A stretch of DNA of 64,000 nt from Macrocystis pyrifera (Eukaryota > Sar > Phaeophyceae > Laminariales > Laminariaceae). Of the stretch, positions 1 through 11,300 are shown piece by piece. The notes under the pieces were generated by a model, which was given only the letters and a program-made list of their open reading frames with translations, was not told where the DNA came from and ran no database searches. How positions within the stretch are numbered: the first letter of the stretch is position 1; the number at the start of each line of letters is the position of its first letter. The position numbers and the translations under genes are program-made. The stretch lies in contig JASSKH010000005.1 in the NCBI GenBank assembly GCA_031763025.1, positions 14,784,128 through 14,848,127 of the forward strand. Reading direction: 5' to 3'.

Positions 1-332
<332 letters not shown>

Positions 333-432
333 ACACTACAATGCCACGATGCCACGATACTTTAAACAGAAAAAAAAATTGAGAATTTTTTTTTTGAAGA
401 TCGAGGACGAAAAAGTGGACGAAAGGCTTCTA

Positions 433-535
433 TTACGGGGGACCATAGTAAATAGGACCCAAAATTGTTTGTGAAAATAGATAAATATATAGGTTTTTGT
501 TTGTACCATAGGTCCTATTTACTAGTCCCCCGCAA
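433..535. mobile_element. TA-flanked palindromic MITE, copy 1
   Basis: The two ends are inverted repeats starting TTACGGGGGACCATAGTAAA, and the whole unit folds into a hairpin around an AT-rich centre. TA precedes the left end; the right-hand TA has been lost here (CGCAAcag). Four more copies lie at 14,403, 29,649, 30,823 and 47,918. The TA duplication and lack of coding capacity suggest a Stowaway/Tc1-mariner-type MITE. That assignment is an inference, because no transposase is present. Confidence 0.8.
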
Positions 536-1020
536 CAGAATATTTATTGCAATATACAGGCACACTATATAAAAAATAGGGTCGCAGTAGTTAAACGGAA
601 AGCAGCGGTTAACGAATAAAGTTCATAGTTTCGTACGTACGTATATACATGAATCACACCTTGGATTCAAAGGAATTGTCCAGACGGTAGATTTCTGCGA
701 TTGTCTATAGATTGAAAATTGTACAGATAATCGATTTAGGCTATTTATTGTCCACTAACAAGAATTGTCCAGACAATTCGGAGACCATGCATTAGTTGGA
801 ATTGTGTGAAACAATAGACTTCGAGCGTTGTTTATGAATCGGAGTTGTCGGGACTATAGGGTTAGGAGACGGTCTATTAATTAAGAATAGCCGGACAAAT
901 TATTTTCGACTGCTATTTGTTACCACCGGCGTGTAACAGAAACCTAGCCGTATACCTTTGCCTCTAGTTCCATGCGTTTTGCTCCCACAACGGAGGATGC
1001 AGTCCTAACTGAGTTGAATA
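536..1020. other. AT-rich non-coding stretch with diverged tandem units
   Basis: No gene is visible. Between about 660 and 900 a motif of the form GAATTGTCCAGAC recurs four or five times at irregular spacing with substitutions, as in an old decayed tandem repeat. Nothing else stands out. Confidence 0.35.
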
Positions 1021-2710
1021 CAACGCCCCATTTTTTTTTTCTGCCGGACGGAAAAATTTACATCGTTCATCATGCGTGACCCCGAGCATGCAATAATAAA
1101 TAGCTTTGCTCAGCAATTAAATGTGGATGCTGGGTTAGAGTGCGCCGAACCAAACGTACGTATAATATGTCCGCCAAACAGTCGTATAAAAACTGCTGAT
1201 GATAATTATACAGAAAATAATTCGTCTACAAATAGCGATGTTTTGCAGTGCGTGAAAGAGCTAGGAGGAGTAGATTGTATTTTGCTTATTATTATTATGA
1301 TTTCAATGTTCGAAACGCGCCAAGCTATGCCCCTACCACGCCTCCGGAATTCGTTACGACCGTGAACATTGGCACTAGGGTATTTCCTGGACTACCCTCT
1401 GCAGGGAGGCATCCTGCTCACCCGTCAGCCCCCTAGAAGGCGGGCAAGGACATGTGACCGTTATATCGTGATGAGCTGTATGTACGCGAAACATGTTCTG
1501 TACACGGAGCTGCCTGTTATAATAGTCGAAAGCCTCTCATAATGCTCGGTGTAGTCGCCCGTCAAGTTTGTAGTCTTGACGATGGACACCGGCACTTGGT
1601 ACACGCTACGAGGGCTCGCGTTTTTCGTTGCGCACGGGCAGACGATATACTGCGTGTTTTTTAATCGTGCTGGAAGATTGGTAGATGTCAGGGAGGTTCG
1701 AAGCACGTTCTAGGCCCGAACAAATCCACGGAAGATGGTGGATTTAAAACTATTCTTCTCGTTTTGTGGACTTTGCGCCCTGCTGGTGTGTCTCGACGTT
1801 TCTTAGAAAGTCTGTAGTTAGGTCGTTCTACCTTCAGTCGACCGTTCGGAACAATTGACGTTCTAAAAGGTGCCTACCACGGCCGCCATTTGACCATAAT
1901 GAAATATTATGGAGGAGATGGCCGTAGTGAGGGTCGGTCTTGACGAATGGCCTTTTTTTCAGGTGTTTGCTTATATTGCGATTTTTCCCGAAAAACGTAG
2001 AGGAGGGTTTCTTAACGATTAAAGACACTTTTCCCGTTCAAATTTCTGGAAAGGAGCAATTTCAGGCCGCCATCTTCGTCCAAAGGACGCACATCACCCC
2101 ACACGCACGCCCATGCTACTACCCGACACCCGAAACAGCAGTACTACCTTCGCCAGTGGTGAGAGCACCCAAATATCTCCGAATTCCAGACCTACAGCTC
2201 GATCTCAGCGATCGGACGACGAATCCGAAACGAAAGATGGGCATAGTGCTCGTTCCATCAGAGAAGGGGACGAGGAAGCTCAAGTAGTTCGTCTAAAGAG
2301 CTCTCCTCCATCCGATAGAACTGTCTAAATATTTCGCGATGAAGAAGGTCGTACAGGCACTTGTCCCAGCTGACGCGCGGGGGGTCGCGGCGTACTCGTA
2401 TGTTCGGGGCGCCCTGGTGAGCAACGCCTGAAGCGATGACACCCATCGCTACGAGTAATGGCGGTGATTGTTGTCATCAGGTAGTCTCGGTGGTCTACAT
2501 CGGTGTACCTCTGTTGACGCGCAGAAGAGACCCGCAGAGATGAATTGCGCTTTCTGTGGTTGGCCATGGCTTGTGAAGGACCTTAGGGAAAACCCTGGCC
2601 AGCCTTGTCTGCTCGTAGGGGGAAGCACGGCGATCAATAGCACGATGGAACTGCCCGCGATCCTCGTCACCGTCGTGCAAAAAAAAAAAAAAATAGAGAA
2701 AAACTAAAAA
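1021..2710. other. unassigned stretch with small ORFs
   Basis: Several short ORFs lie here on both strands. One at 1,072-1,365 (+) is 97 codons. A 23-codon hydrophobic ORF lies at about 1,734-1,805 (+), starting MVDLKLFFSFCG. A Ser- and acid-rich ORF at 2,113-2,328 (+) includes RSDDESETKDG. A 30-codon ORF starts near 2,339 (+). None matches a family I recognise, and none has a clear splice partner. The stretch ends in an A-run at 2,680-2,693. It may be decayed coding DNA, a small-ORF cluster, or chance. Confidence 0.25.
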
Positions 2711-2924
2711 CTATTAATACAAGGCAAACGTTTTCGTGGTTGGGGATATACAGCTTTTCCCGAAAACATCTCTGGAAGAAACCGAAATTTCTTGACAATA
2801 CTGAACAAAGCCTAAAACTTACTCCTTGTCGAGGCCGACCCTAACAAGGTACTAAGCAGAGTGAAAATCGTGATCTTTGGTTTCCATTGTCGATCATCTT
2901 ACTCTGTCCCCCCCCTCCCCTATA

Positions 2925-3450
2925 TATGGGTTGGGTTGGCGTCGGTTGGCAACGACACTGTAAAACATGCCGCTTACTACGTGAGCTAGACATCCAGGGT
3001 ACCGTTTTTTTTTTTTTTTTGGCGGTCGCCCACAGCTGGTCGTCCAGTTAGATCATTTGTGCGAAGTAAATAACCATTACTATTCACAAGGGAATTGATC
3101 GTATCACGTAGTGTTCAAGGTAAGGCACCCAAGAGGCAGTTACATAGTACTCCCATTGCTGTCTCTGGAAGTGGCCACACCGGAAATTAAACTAACTCAT
3201 TGAAGCTGTCATCCATATGCAAGAAAGTCCGCCTCACAAGCGGTTATTAGTAGGATGCAGCTCACCCTTCATGCGACTGGCCGAACACCTCACGGCGCTT
3301 CGCGCTTGGTGCAAGCAATGCCTACCTGGTCGGTGAAAACCCGACATGCTCCGTCCCGGCATTGTAGGGATGCGAGGGTCTATGGTCATACGACTACGGC
3401 AATGCATGAGATCGAGTACATCTCTCTTATCGAGTACACCCCCCCCCCTC
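2925..3450 (+). repeat. dispersed ~0.53-kb repeat, copy A
   Basis: This stretch aligns by eye, in reverse complement, with 38,455-39,000. Shared landmarks in the same order are GGCAACGACACTG, a T-rich run (from 3,006 here), GATCATTTGTG, AAGAGGCAGT, a CTGTCTCTGGAA-type box, ACTCATTGA, GTCCGCCTCACAAGCG and ATCGAGTACACCCCC. Similarity stops at the C-run near 3,440. It has no ORF of note and no clear terminal inverted repeats. It is probably a non-autonomous transposable element of unknown class. Confidence 0.7.
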
Positions 3451-3744
3451 CCCCGTGTTAGGACTACGAATGCGGGAATGAAGAAGGGGGGGAAGGAGGT
3501 GGCGTCCGCCCGTGATACACACATTTGAACCTTGAAACACGTCCTATCGTGGCGCAAGGCCTTCAGGGCCTCCCGGCAAATGTTGCGCACTTTGCGTGCC
3601 ATGCTATCGAGTTCAGCTGAAGTCAAAAAGTTATTGGATTAGATTGAGGCTCCTCGTAAATGTTGGAAATGCTATTGGTAGGAAGGGTCGATTCTCCCCC
3701 TTTGTTATCAGTACTGCTTTTGCGCACTGGTTGGTATTTGTGTG
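3451..3744. other. no gene recognised
   Basis: Unassigned. A minus-strand ORF (3,234-3,626) starts here with MTSAELDSMARKVRN, but it then runs through the dispersed repeat, so I do not call it a gene. Confidence 0.3.
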
Positions 3745-3850
3745 TGTGCGTTTTTTTTTTTTTTTTTAATCCTCCGGCAGATTGGTAAAAATAAAACTTA
3801 AGCTCACCTAACTTCCACGTTCCAATTTCGTGTCGTGGAAGGTGTGTACT
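3745..3850 (-). repeat. short dispersed repeat next to a T-run, copy 1
   Basis: After a T-run (3,751-3,767) this stretch closely matches 45,553-45,640 over about 85 bp. Shared blocks include GATTGGTAAAAATAAA, CTTAAGCTCACC and CTTCCACGTTCCAATTTCGTG. Read on the minus strand it would end in a poly(A)-like tail, as a LINE or SINE 3' end does. Class unknown. Confidence 0.55.
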
Positions 3851-6540
3851 GAGCTCGTGGCCCATGCTCTGCTGCTATAAATGCTCGTATTCTTCCGTGA
3901 AACGTAGCGATACCCGTACAACCAGGCACGTCCCATCTATTAACAGTAACTTTCCGATTACTCATGGGGTGAGGATACTCTGTGGTGAATGGTCGTCTTC
4001 GTTCTGTTGTTGGTAGCACCCCAGGGGGTATCAACCATTCAGTGGCGATCGGTGTTAATTATGTCAGCATAGCGACTTCTCGCGAATGATCCGCTTTTTG
4101 ATGTCGAACACTACATTCGGGCTCCTGTACGCCGTCAAGACGTTTTCAAGCCTGGGATCAGCCCCCCCGAATTCAGGCGAGTGGCGGGAGCGCATTCCAC
4201 ATTACAGGGTGCCTCAAGGTGACCCCCACCTCATCATCCTGTCAAAAAGCAGCGCTACAGTCCACGTACGTGAGAGAATCTACTCTGCGGGGACGTCTGG
4301 TGTATGTTTGCTGGTGCGAAGGTGGAATTGCGGCGTAGCTTGAACGCGACCAATTGCGCGAATACTGTAGTACCATTGCATCCCGGCAAAGAGTGGCCCG
4401 CATTTGCTCGTGGGGTCCGTCCTTACCTTATCGATTTGATAAGTCATTGAAACCCGTCAGGTATGGCTTAGGCACATCGGAGGCGTCAAAAATATAAACA
4501 GAGCCCATCGAGATGGTCTACAGCGGCACAATGGGGTTGCACATGCCAAGATTTCCAATGCGTCGGCTCGATACAATCGAGCGCTCCGTATAGGTGAGGA
4601 CCTGGAGCTATGACAGCCACTTGTACAAAGACAAACCACCAGGAGCGCCACTGCCGAGGGATATTTAATCAACAACAAAGAAAACATACCAGGTCAGATC
4701 CATGCTTTAGTGCAGCGAGGCAGACGGCGAATCGCTTTGTTTGGGAATGACGCGTTTTACGCTAATTTTAGTTCCTGGATGATGGGGCTCCTTAGCCCAA
4801 AATCGACGGAATGTCAACCTTGTTTTGGAAAATGACGTAACTGTATACTTGGGCCATGGGATTATTCATCAGGATGCAATCTGATTTTTGCTGGAGTCAG
4901 TTTTCGGGTGAGGTGTGGAGCTCCTCAAGTGAGGATCCTCAGAAAAAATAGAGTGAACCTGTATCGTAGAACGCCACGAGTGATTCTAGCGGCGTCTCCC
5001 CTTCCTCAACAGCGCGTGCTTGATGGTCCTGTTTGCAAACACCCACTACTCCACGGCTCCGCCCACGATGATTCCCCCCACTAACGATCGGACGCACAAA
5101 CCAAACACCAAGTACAAGATCTCGCGGTGATGCCGAGGCATTTTCTACCGGACGTGCAACGTATTCCCTCGGATTCCGACATCACCATAAGAACGCTTGC
5201 ATCTGATGACGTTGGGCGGTCCTTAGACGCCCGCCATTCCCGCTTCTCTCTCAGCCTTAACGATTTCACCACTAGAAAAACAAATCTGCAGCATTCATTT
5301 CCATTCGATCAACAACAAAAGAAAACAGGTGCCAGAGTCCTACGGAAATTGAGCGGCTCTTCCTCCGCCGCGGTCTGAGGCGTCGGACAGGACTTACATG
5401 TCAACTCGACGACTGCGAAACCCCCGTATGAAACTCAACCACGACGACGACGGTAAACCTATCGACTAACGAGTACGGACTCCTCATAGCTACAACCCTA
5501 CGACGAAATGTGTCCTGGATGGACGCTGTCCTCTGGGGTATGATGTGCTGTTATTTATATGTTGTCACCGCAAATCGTCGTCCAATTCGAGTACGTCGGC
5601 ACAGGACAGCCTCCAATATCTTTGGTAAGAATACCTCCCTAGGCAAGAAAAAAAACGTATGTGGAACTACTTCGTATACAATACTGATATACCAGAACCA
5701 TATAGCACACCCAAGACCAAAACCAAAATGAGATCAGCGCACATGCGTAGGCAATGCACCTGATATGTGTTGCGACTCGCAATAGAAACAGGTAGGGCAC
5801 CGCACAGTACTCACAAGAAAAAGACGGGATGACCAAAACTCAACAATCAAAATCGAAAGGAGAAAACACAGACAAAAAAGCAGGAAAGCAAGAAAAGACA
5901 GCACGCCAAGAGAAAAAGAAACCCAGGCTTGCAAGCCCGCGGGCAGCGCGTGGGGGGTGAAAAGCCGGAATTACGTCATCCGCCAACAAGGAGATAGAAT
6001 ACATGAAAAACCAAGAAACATCAATAGAGGGCCAGCCGAAAACGAAAACGAACAGAAAAAAGGAGAAGAGAAGAAGGACAAGGAAAACGCATATCGAAGA
6101 CCAGCCGTCGCACTGGCAGCTCTAATTTAGTGCATTCTAGATATCGATTACCAGCCGCACTTAAGCGAAACTATACCGGAAAACTCCAATGTGGTCTATC
6201 GCCGATTTTATCGGCACTGAGACTTACGGCCATGAACGTTCGATCGTCTGCGCCAATGTGCAACTTCCCCTCGTCCGCACGACTCGCTCGTCCAAAAACA
6301 ACGGCGTTCACTGCACAAAGGTGTGTGGAAGGGTGTATACAATGCGACAAATAAGTAGATTCGGATATAGTATGAAATTCTCGATGCATCAAACAATCAA
6401 AGTTTCGATGTATCGTGTCGAACGTCTTTTACCTTCCAGCCCCCGGCGTTCCCCGTTAGGTCTTATGCAGGCATCGAACAAAAGCTTGAAAGTTTCGATG
6501 TAGCATACGTGAAAATCGCATCGACTATAATATTCTGGTT
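3851..6540. other. no gene recognised
   Basis: Only chance-length ORFs on both strands. A hairpin of the GCTCCTC family lies at about 4,917-4,942. A purine-rich stretch lies at 5,820-6,080. I see no splice-ready exon or RNA gene. Confidence 0.4.
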
Positions 6541-6690
6541 ATCGGTGTCTTATAGAATTCCATCGGGATTATCGGTGCCTTATCAAATTTGATTAAGATT
6601 ATCGGTATCGTATCGATTGCTATTCGGATTTTCGGTATCTTATCGATTGCCTTTCCGATTATAGGTATCGTACTGAAGTCGAATATCGCT
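6541..6690. repeat. 30-bp minisatellite, about 4.7 units
   Basis: Units begin ATCGGTGTCTTAT, ATCGGTGCCTTAT, ATCGGTATCGTAT, TTCGGTATCTTAT and ATAGGTATCGTAC at exact 30-bp steps from 6,541. The plus-strand ORF through it, which repeats Ile/Gly/Ile/Val, is a by-product of the repeat. Confidence 0.85.
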
Positions 6691-8346
6691 GGATATCTAA
6701 CACTACAATTAACGCGACAAATGAATGCTCCGACAAAGTTTCCGCCTTGGCGAAGCTCCGGGCCCGTGACCCGAAAGAAGTGTTACTTGACCATGAATTG
6801 CACCTGGACAAAGGGGGGTAAAAGCATCGGGCAAAAAATGAGGAGTCGTGGGATCCATGAATCAACCAGTGCCCGACGTTCATGGCGCGGATACATGGAA
6901 CATACCAGGTGATTGGTAGTATATTTCGTGAAATGGTGAGATTCACACCCTCGGTATGTACACAACAATTGCTGCTGGAAAACGTGGTTTTGCAGGCTAA
7001 TTTCTGAGTAAAACTGGTCGGCACTCGTAAGATTGAATCCTCGATCTCACAGGTGTCGTGCTGGTGAACAAACAAAGCTAAATATAGCTTGAAAAGTAAC
7101 TACCAGTGATCAATTACACCATAGAGTGGTTTGTTTTCAGCCGCTCAAAGCCATTCCGCCGAGTCACCACCTTTGCTTTGTGCAGTCTTATGTACGCCTT
7201 TATGCTGTTCGGTTTCACGGTATGAATACACCGCCATGACATCGTTGGTTTTGCCACGCCAATATTGTTTGCTAGTCTGCTTTCGAGCGTGCTACGAAGA
7301 GCCACTCGCCCGAGTTGTCACAGGCTGGGGGGAAATAAATTTCAGCAAACTCCCCTTCCATAAGATAAGTCGGATGGTACAACTCGACATGGTGACCGCC
7401 ATGGCAAGATCAAGGTTGACAAATCGTTGACTGTCACGTTTCAACACCGTGGAAGGTGGAAAACAAAGCAAAAGGCAGACATTGCGAATTTCGTGCTGGA
7501 TTGTTTATATCTATTGGTTTAAGTACATCCTTCGAGAGGTGAAACACATCTCCTTAAACTGACCTACGGCACGCATCTTCAACCCTACAGCACACGTTTT
7601 CGGCGCTCTAATAAAATAACTTGTACGCTCAATCGACAGGTCAGTTACGTAATAGATTCTAGAAAGCGACCTGTTTTGTCTTCGCGGCCAAAACGGTATG
7701 TGTGGGCGTATGCGTTCGCTATCCACGGCATATGCTCTGAGCCCAGAGGGGGCACCTTCAACCATGACAGCTAGCCAATACGTGCGTTTTAGTACGCTGC
7801 CGCGAGGGTCGGTTGTGTTGTGATCATTGTAGCGGCGAGAAGCGTCCACTATCTAATCTATGTTTTGAAGCAAAACGAACAACGCATAAGGTGATCAGGG
7901 GCCGGCCTAGTGCGGGGTTTTGATGCGAGATGGTTGGCATGGTAAGCGTCTCGGCGAACGGCACCCATGATGCATGCTACGGAACTAGTGCACGGAGATT
8001 TTGCTGAGGTTCCTCACCGCAGGGCCTAGCCACTCCATTCGAACCTAACATTAAGACAACATTGTAGGGTCAACCCGACGAACCATGTGACCATATACAT
8101 GCACCAGGAAAATTATGCAAAAAAATAATAAGTTTGGCCAAAAAGCACTACCTCTATCATAGCGCACGTTCTGTTCTATAACAATGATCGTGCGTCCGAG
8201 TTAAGTTGAGGAAGAGGCAGCAACGCACGAGTCTGCGCTAGTCCTGTTATAGACAAATTTTTCAACCACGGCTGTAGAGCGTCGTTCAATGGAATCGTCT
8301 ATACGTGGTAATATAGCGACATTAATATTGCTCACGCTTTGACAGT
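6691..8346. other. region downstream of the large minus-strand gene
   Basis: No gene recognised. It would hold the 3' flank of the LRR gene, but I see no convincing polyadenylation signal close to the proposed stop. At about 7,297-7,326 lies a short hairpin (GAGCCACTCG…CGAGTTGTCACAGGCTGG) that recurs at about 25,088-25,118. No kinase-like or membrane segment was found that could continue the gene. Confidence 0.35.
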
Positions 8347-8367
8347 TCAATTGCTGTGAGCGTCAAC
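8347..8367 (-). CDS. probable last exon
   Basis: Acceptor TATTTCACAG is followed by six codons (VDAHSN) and TGA, read in phase 0 as the preceding exon requires. The intron would be only 77 bp, unlike all others. If it is not spliced, the discoidin frame simply reads on for about 40 more codons to a stop near 8,322. Both ends keep the domain intact. Confidence 0.45.
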   Translation of the reverse strand, partial: VDAHSN

Positions 8368-11300
8368 CTGTGAAATAGTGTGTCTGGAATTATACGCACG
8401 CAAACATGTATGTTAACGAGTTGTTTTCTGCTCCCAGCACCCACCTCGGTGATGCTCAGCCAATCCGAGTCAGACATGGAGTCGTCGAGGCAAAGCGAGA
8501 GTTCAGCCGTTTCGTCCGAGTTGAGGGCAAACTCCTCGTAGCCGTTCGTCGAGCCGCTGGACTCAATCTGGCTGAAGAATTCACCGTTATTGTACACGTT
8601 CAGAGTGCGGGTTCTCTCCGCTCCCTTGTGGAAAGCGATGTTCAAGTCGACGATGTCCTGAGGCTCGTCGAAGAAGTATTCAATGCAGCACCCCCCGTCC
8701 CCTTTGACGAGGTCACCTTTGCACGACCAGCGCGAGTTCGCGTCGAGGCTGTCGTCTCGAGTGTTTTCGGGTGTGCAGCCGTCCGGACTGCAGCCAGAAC
8801 CGGCCGTCCTCTCATCGAAGGCAACGGCCTCAACTGTTACGGTTGTCCGCTCGGAGGCATCGACGAGGGCTAGGGTGGAGTAGGCCGGCGAGGTTGTATG
8901 CGACGGGCAACAAGCATGCACGATGGGATAATCGAAACCCACATGTTAGTGTTTGGGTTTGTTGGTATAGGCGTCATACGTACAGTGTCAGCTCTTGAGT
9001 AGTTGAGGCTTTGGTGATGCTCTCGAACTGTACTGGAAAGGTATTGCGTGCACACAACACACCCGCTCGGTGATCGAACATAATCGGGCAATACACTCAA
9101 TCGTCGACCTCCTGTCCACCCCATCAATTCCAAGCAACAATTACGCTATACAAATAGGGAGGTGCCTTCAACCACTAAAGAATGCTAGAGGACTTGCAAC
9201 GCTACTGCAGTCGACGCTTCGTATATATTTTCACTTTGTCTCCCGAAATCCTCTCGGTGACACGACACCAACACAGCGGTCGTACCAATGATAAAAGTAG
9301 TCCCACATTTTCGTTTTTTCTTTTGTGGTGTTCTGGAACAGCCCCGACAAATGCTGGGGAACCTCGGAAGCTAACTTGATACCAAGGTCGCACGATAGAA
9401 AAACATCGGTGCAACTATAATGTATGGTGTCCTTCCTCAAAAAAAAAATTATAAATTAATTTGCTCACACTGTATCGCTCAAGTGATCAATAAATTATTC
9501 CGCACCACTAGCCCTTGTTACCACGTCAACCATTCAAGTAGTGCTTTTGGGGTTTCTTGTATATCTCTGTCGAGATCGAGCCGGAGCCATAAAAACAAAA
9601 GGTTTGCACCTGCTGCATTTATGCACTATTCGGCCAGGGTCAGTCCGTCCAGCGAATATTGCGTCTATCGCTCACCTGAGGACGCGCACTCGAACGCCCT
9701 GATCACCTCGGAGGAAGACCCGACTGCGAAGGTAAATAAAAGCGCACAGGAAGATTATGGTTATTATAGCGATCGCAAGGTTCGGCCGAAACGTTTTTAA
9801 GACTGACCGGAGCTCCTCAGCTGAACAGCTAACCTTGTCCCTCCCGGTTACATCGTACGGTAATTTTCATTAGCACCTACGATACGTGTGCCGTGTGGGG
9901 TTGTTCAGTTAAGCCGACGTATTTTTTCAATCTTACTTTTTGGTTAAAAGCTATGTTGGAGCTCTTCAAGCGAGGAGCCCCACAAAAAGTACGTGCTACT
10001 ATTTCAGGACTGCAGTCCCGTTGCGGGGACAGACCAATATTTCACGTCTCGACGTGTCACAGCGGACATACTCACAGAGAAGATCGGCATATTTTAATGG
10101 CTCGAACAAGTGTGTGTTTGTAGCAGCACCGTTGTCTCTCCTCCCCATGACAGTCAATCTTCGGAAGGGAAGGTACTACTACACTAACCTCCGGTCATCT
10201 GATGACGCTTTGCGGTGGTGAGATCATATCGACTATGTTCGACAGCGCTCCAAACGCATTCCCCGTGCGTCTCCCCGTACGGTTCGATACGCATCCGCTT
10301 CGTTGCTCTCTGCCTGAGGAATGTTTTTGCACCCTCGCTTGGTGACGGTTTCGGATACCGGTCACACCACTACTTGGTTTTTGGGCAAATGCGGCACCAG
10401 GCACAAACAAACAAACGTCGACGACGTTTGTCGACAACATTCATTGCCGTATTGCGGCGCGTGCCCGCATTGATTCTCGGACTACTGCATGTCTCTTGCC
10501 GTATTTATCGTGCATCCCATCCTAGGCTAGCCTACAGCAGTAGTGTGCATATACTGGAGTGCGAAGTATGTTATGAAGTATGATGCGAAAAGCGCGGTCG
10601 ATCCTGCCACCCGCGGGAAAGAGGACAAACATGACACATGTACCACTGCTGTTAGGACACAGGTGGGGATGCCTTTTTGGCGAAGAATTCGGTAGGAAAC
10701 ACATCTGGCCCTTCGGTGAAAACATTCACATGTTGACATTTTGTGACGCACCGCAGCTGTAGCCGTCGGTGCCAGGCTGGCATTCGCAAGCATTGCCGTC
10801 CTCGTCGCATGTGGAGAACGCCGGGCACTCTGCGCAGTATTGGCAACAACACAACAACGAGGCGGGCGATAAAGGCAAACAATAGACTCGCCGAATATAC
10901 GGGTGGGGGCTGTTAACGTCGAGTTCTACATGTTCGTGCATCGGGACGATTGTTGTGCGCTTTACCCGCTCTGCGAAGCATGGCCCATGTCCCAGTCCGA
11001 CATTCATCGAGTGGCCTTTGATCTACTGGCACTGAGTCTTAAACCGAGGATGGCGGTGGTTCTGAAGCAAACCGAGCTGAGGCTCTAGAGGCCGAGTCGA
11101 AAATCGCGTGCGGTGTTCCTCCGAGCATGAATCGACGCGCGAAAGAATTTTCTACATGGCATGGCGTCCGGTCCACGTCGGCACAAACCCGTTCGTGCTG
11201 GAGTTTTGATCCCTGCCTTGTGCCGAGCTGATAGAGGTGTCTAGTTTCAAACCTTGGTACCGTAACGGGATGGATTTTTAGTCTAAAAACAAAATAAAGT

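Noticed and set aside
6589-6912. 107-codon plus-strand ORF beginning with Ile/Gly repeats
   Set aside because: Its first half is the 30-bp minisatellite read in frame; the rest has no signature.
8406-8873. 155-codon plus-strand ORF
   Set aside because: Antisense shadow of the discoidin-like exon; no family features.
10195-10260. NAFGALSNIV-like minus-strand words resembling an LRR
   Set aside because: Too short, no splice signals at the right spacing.
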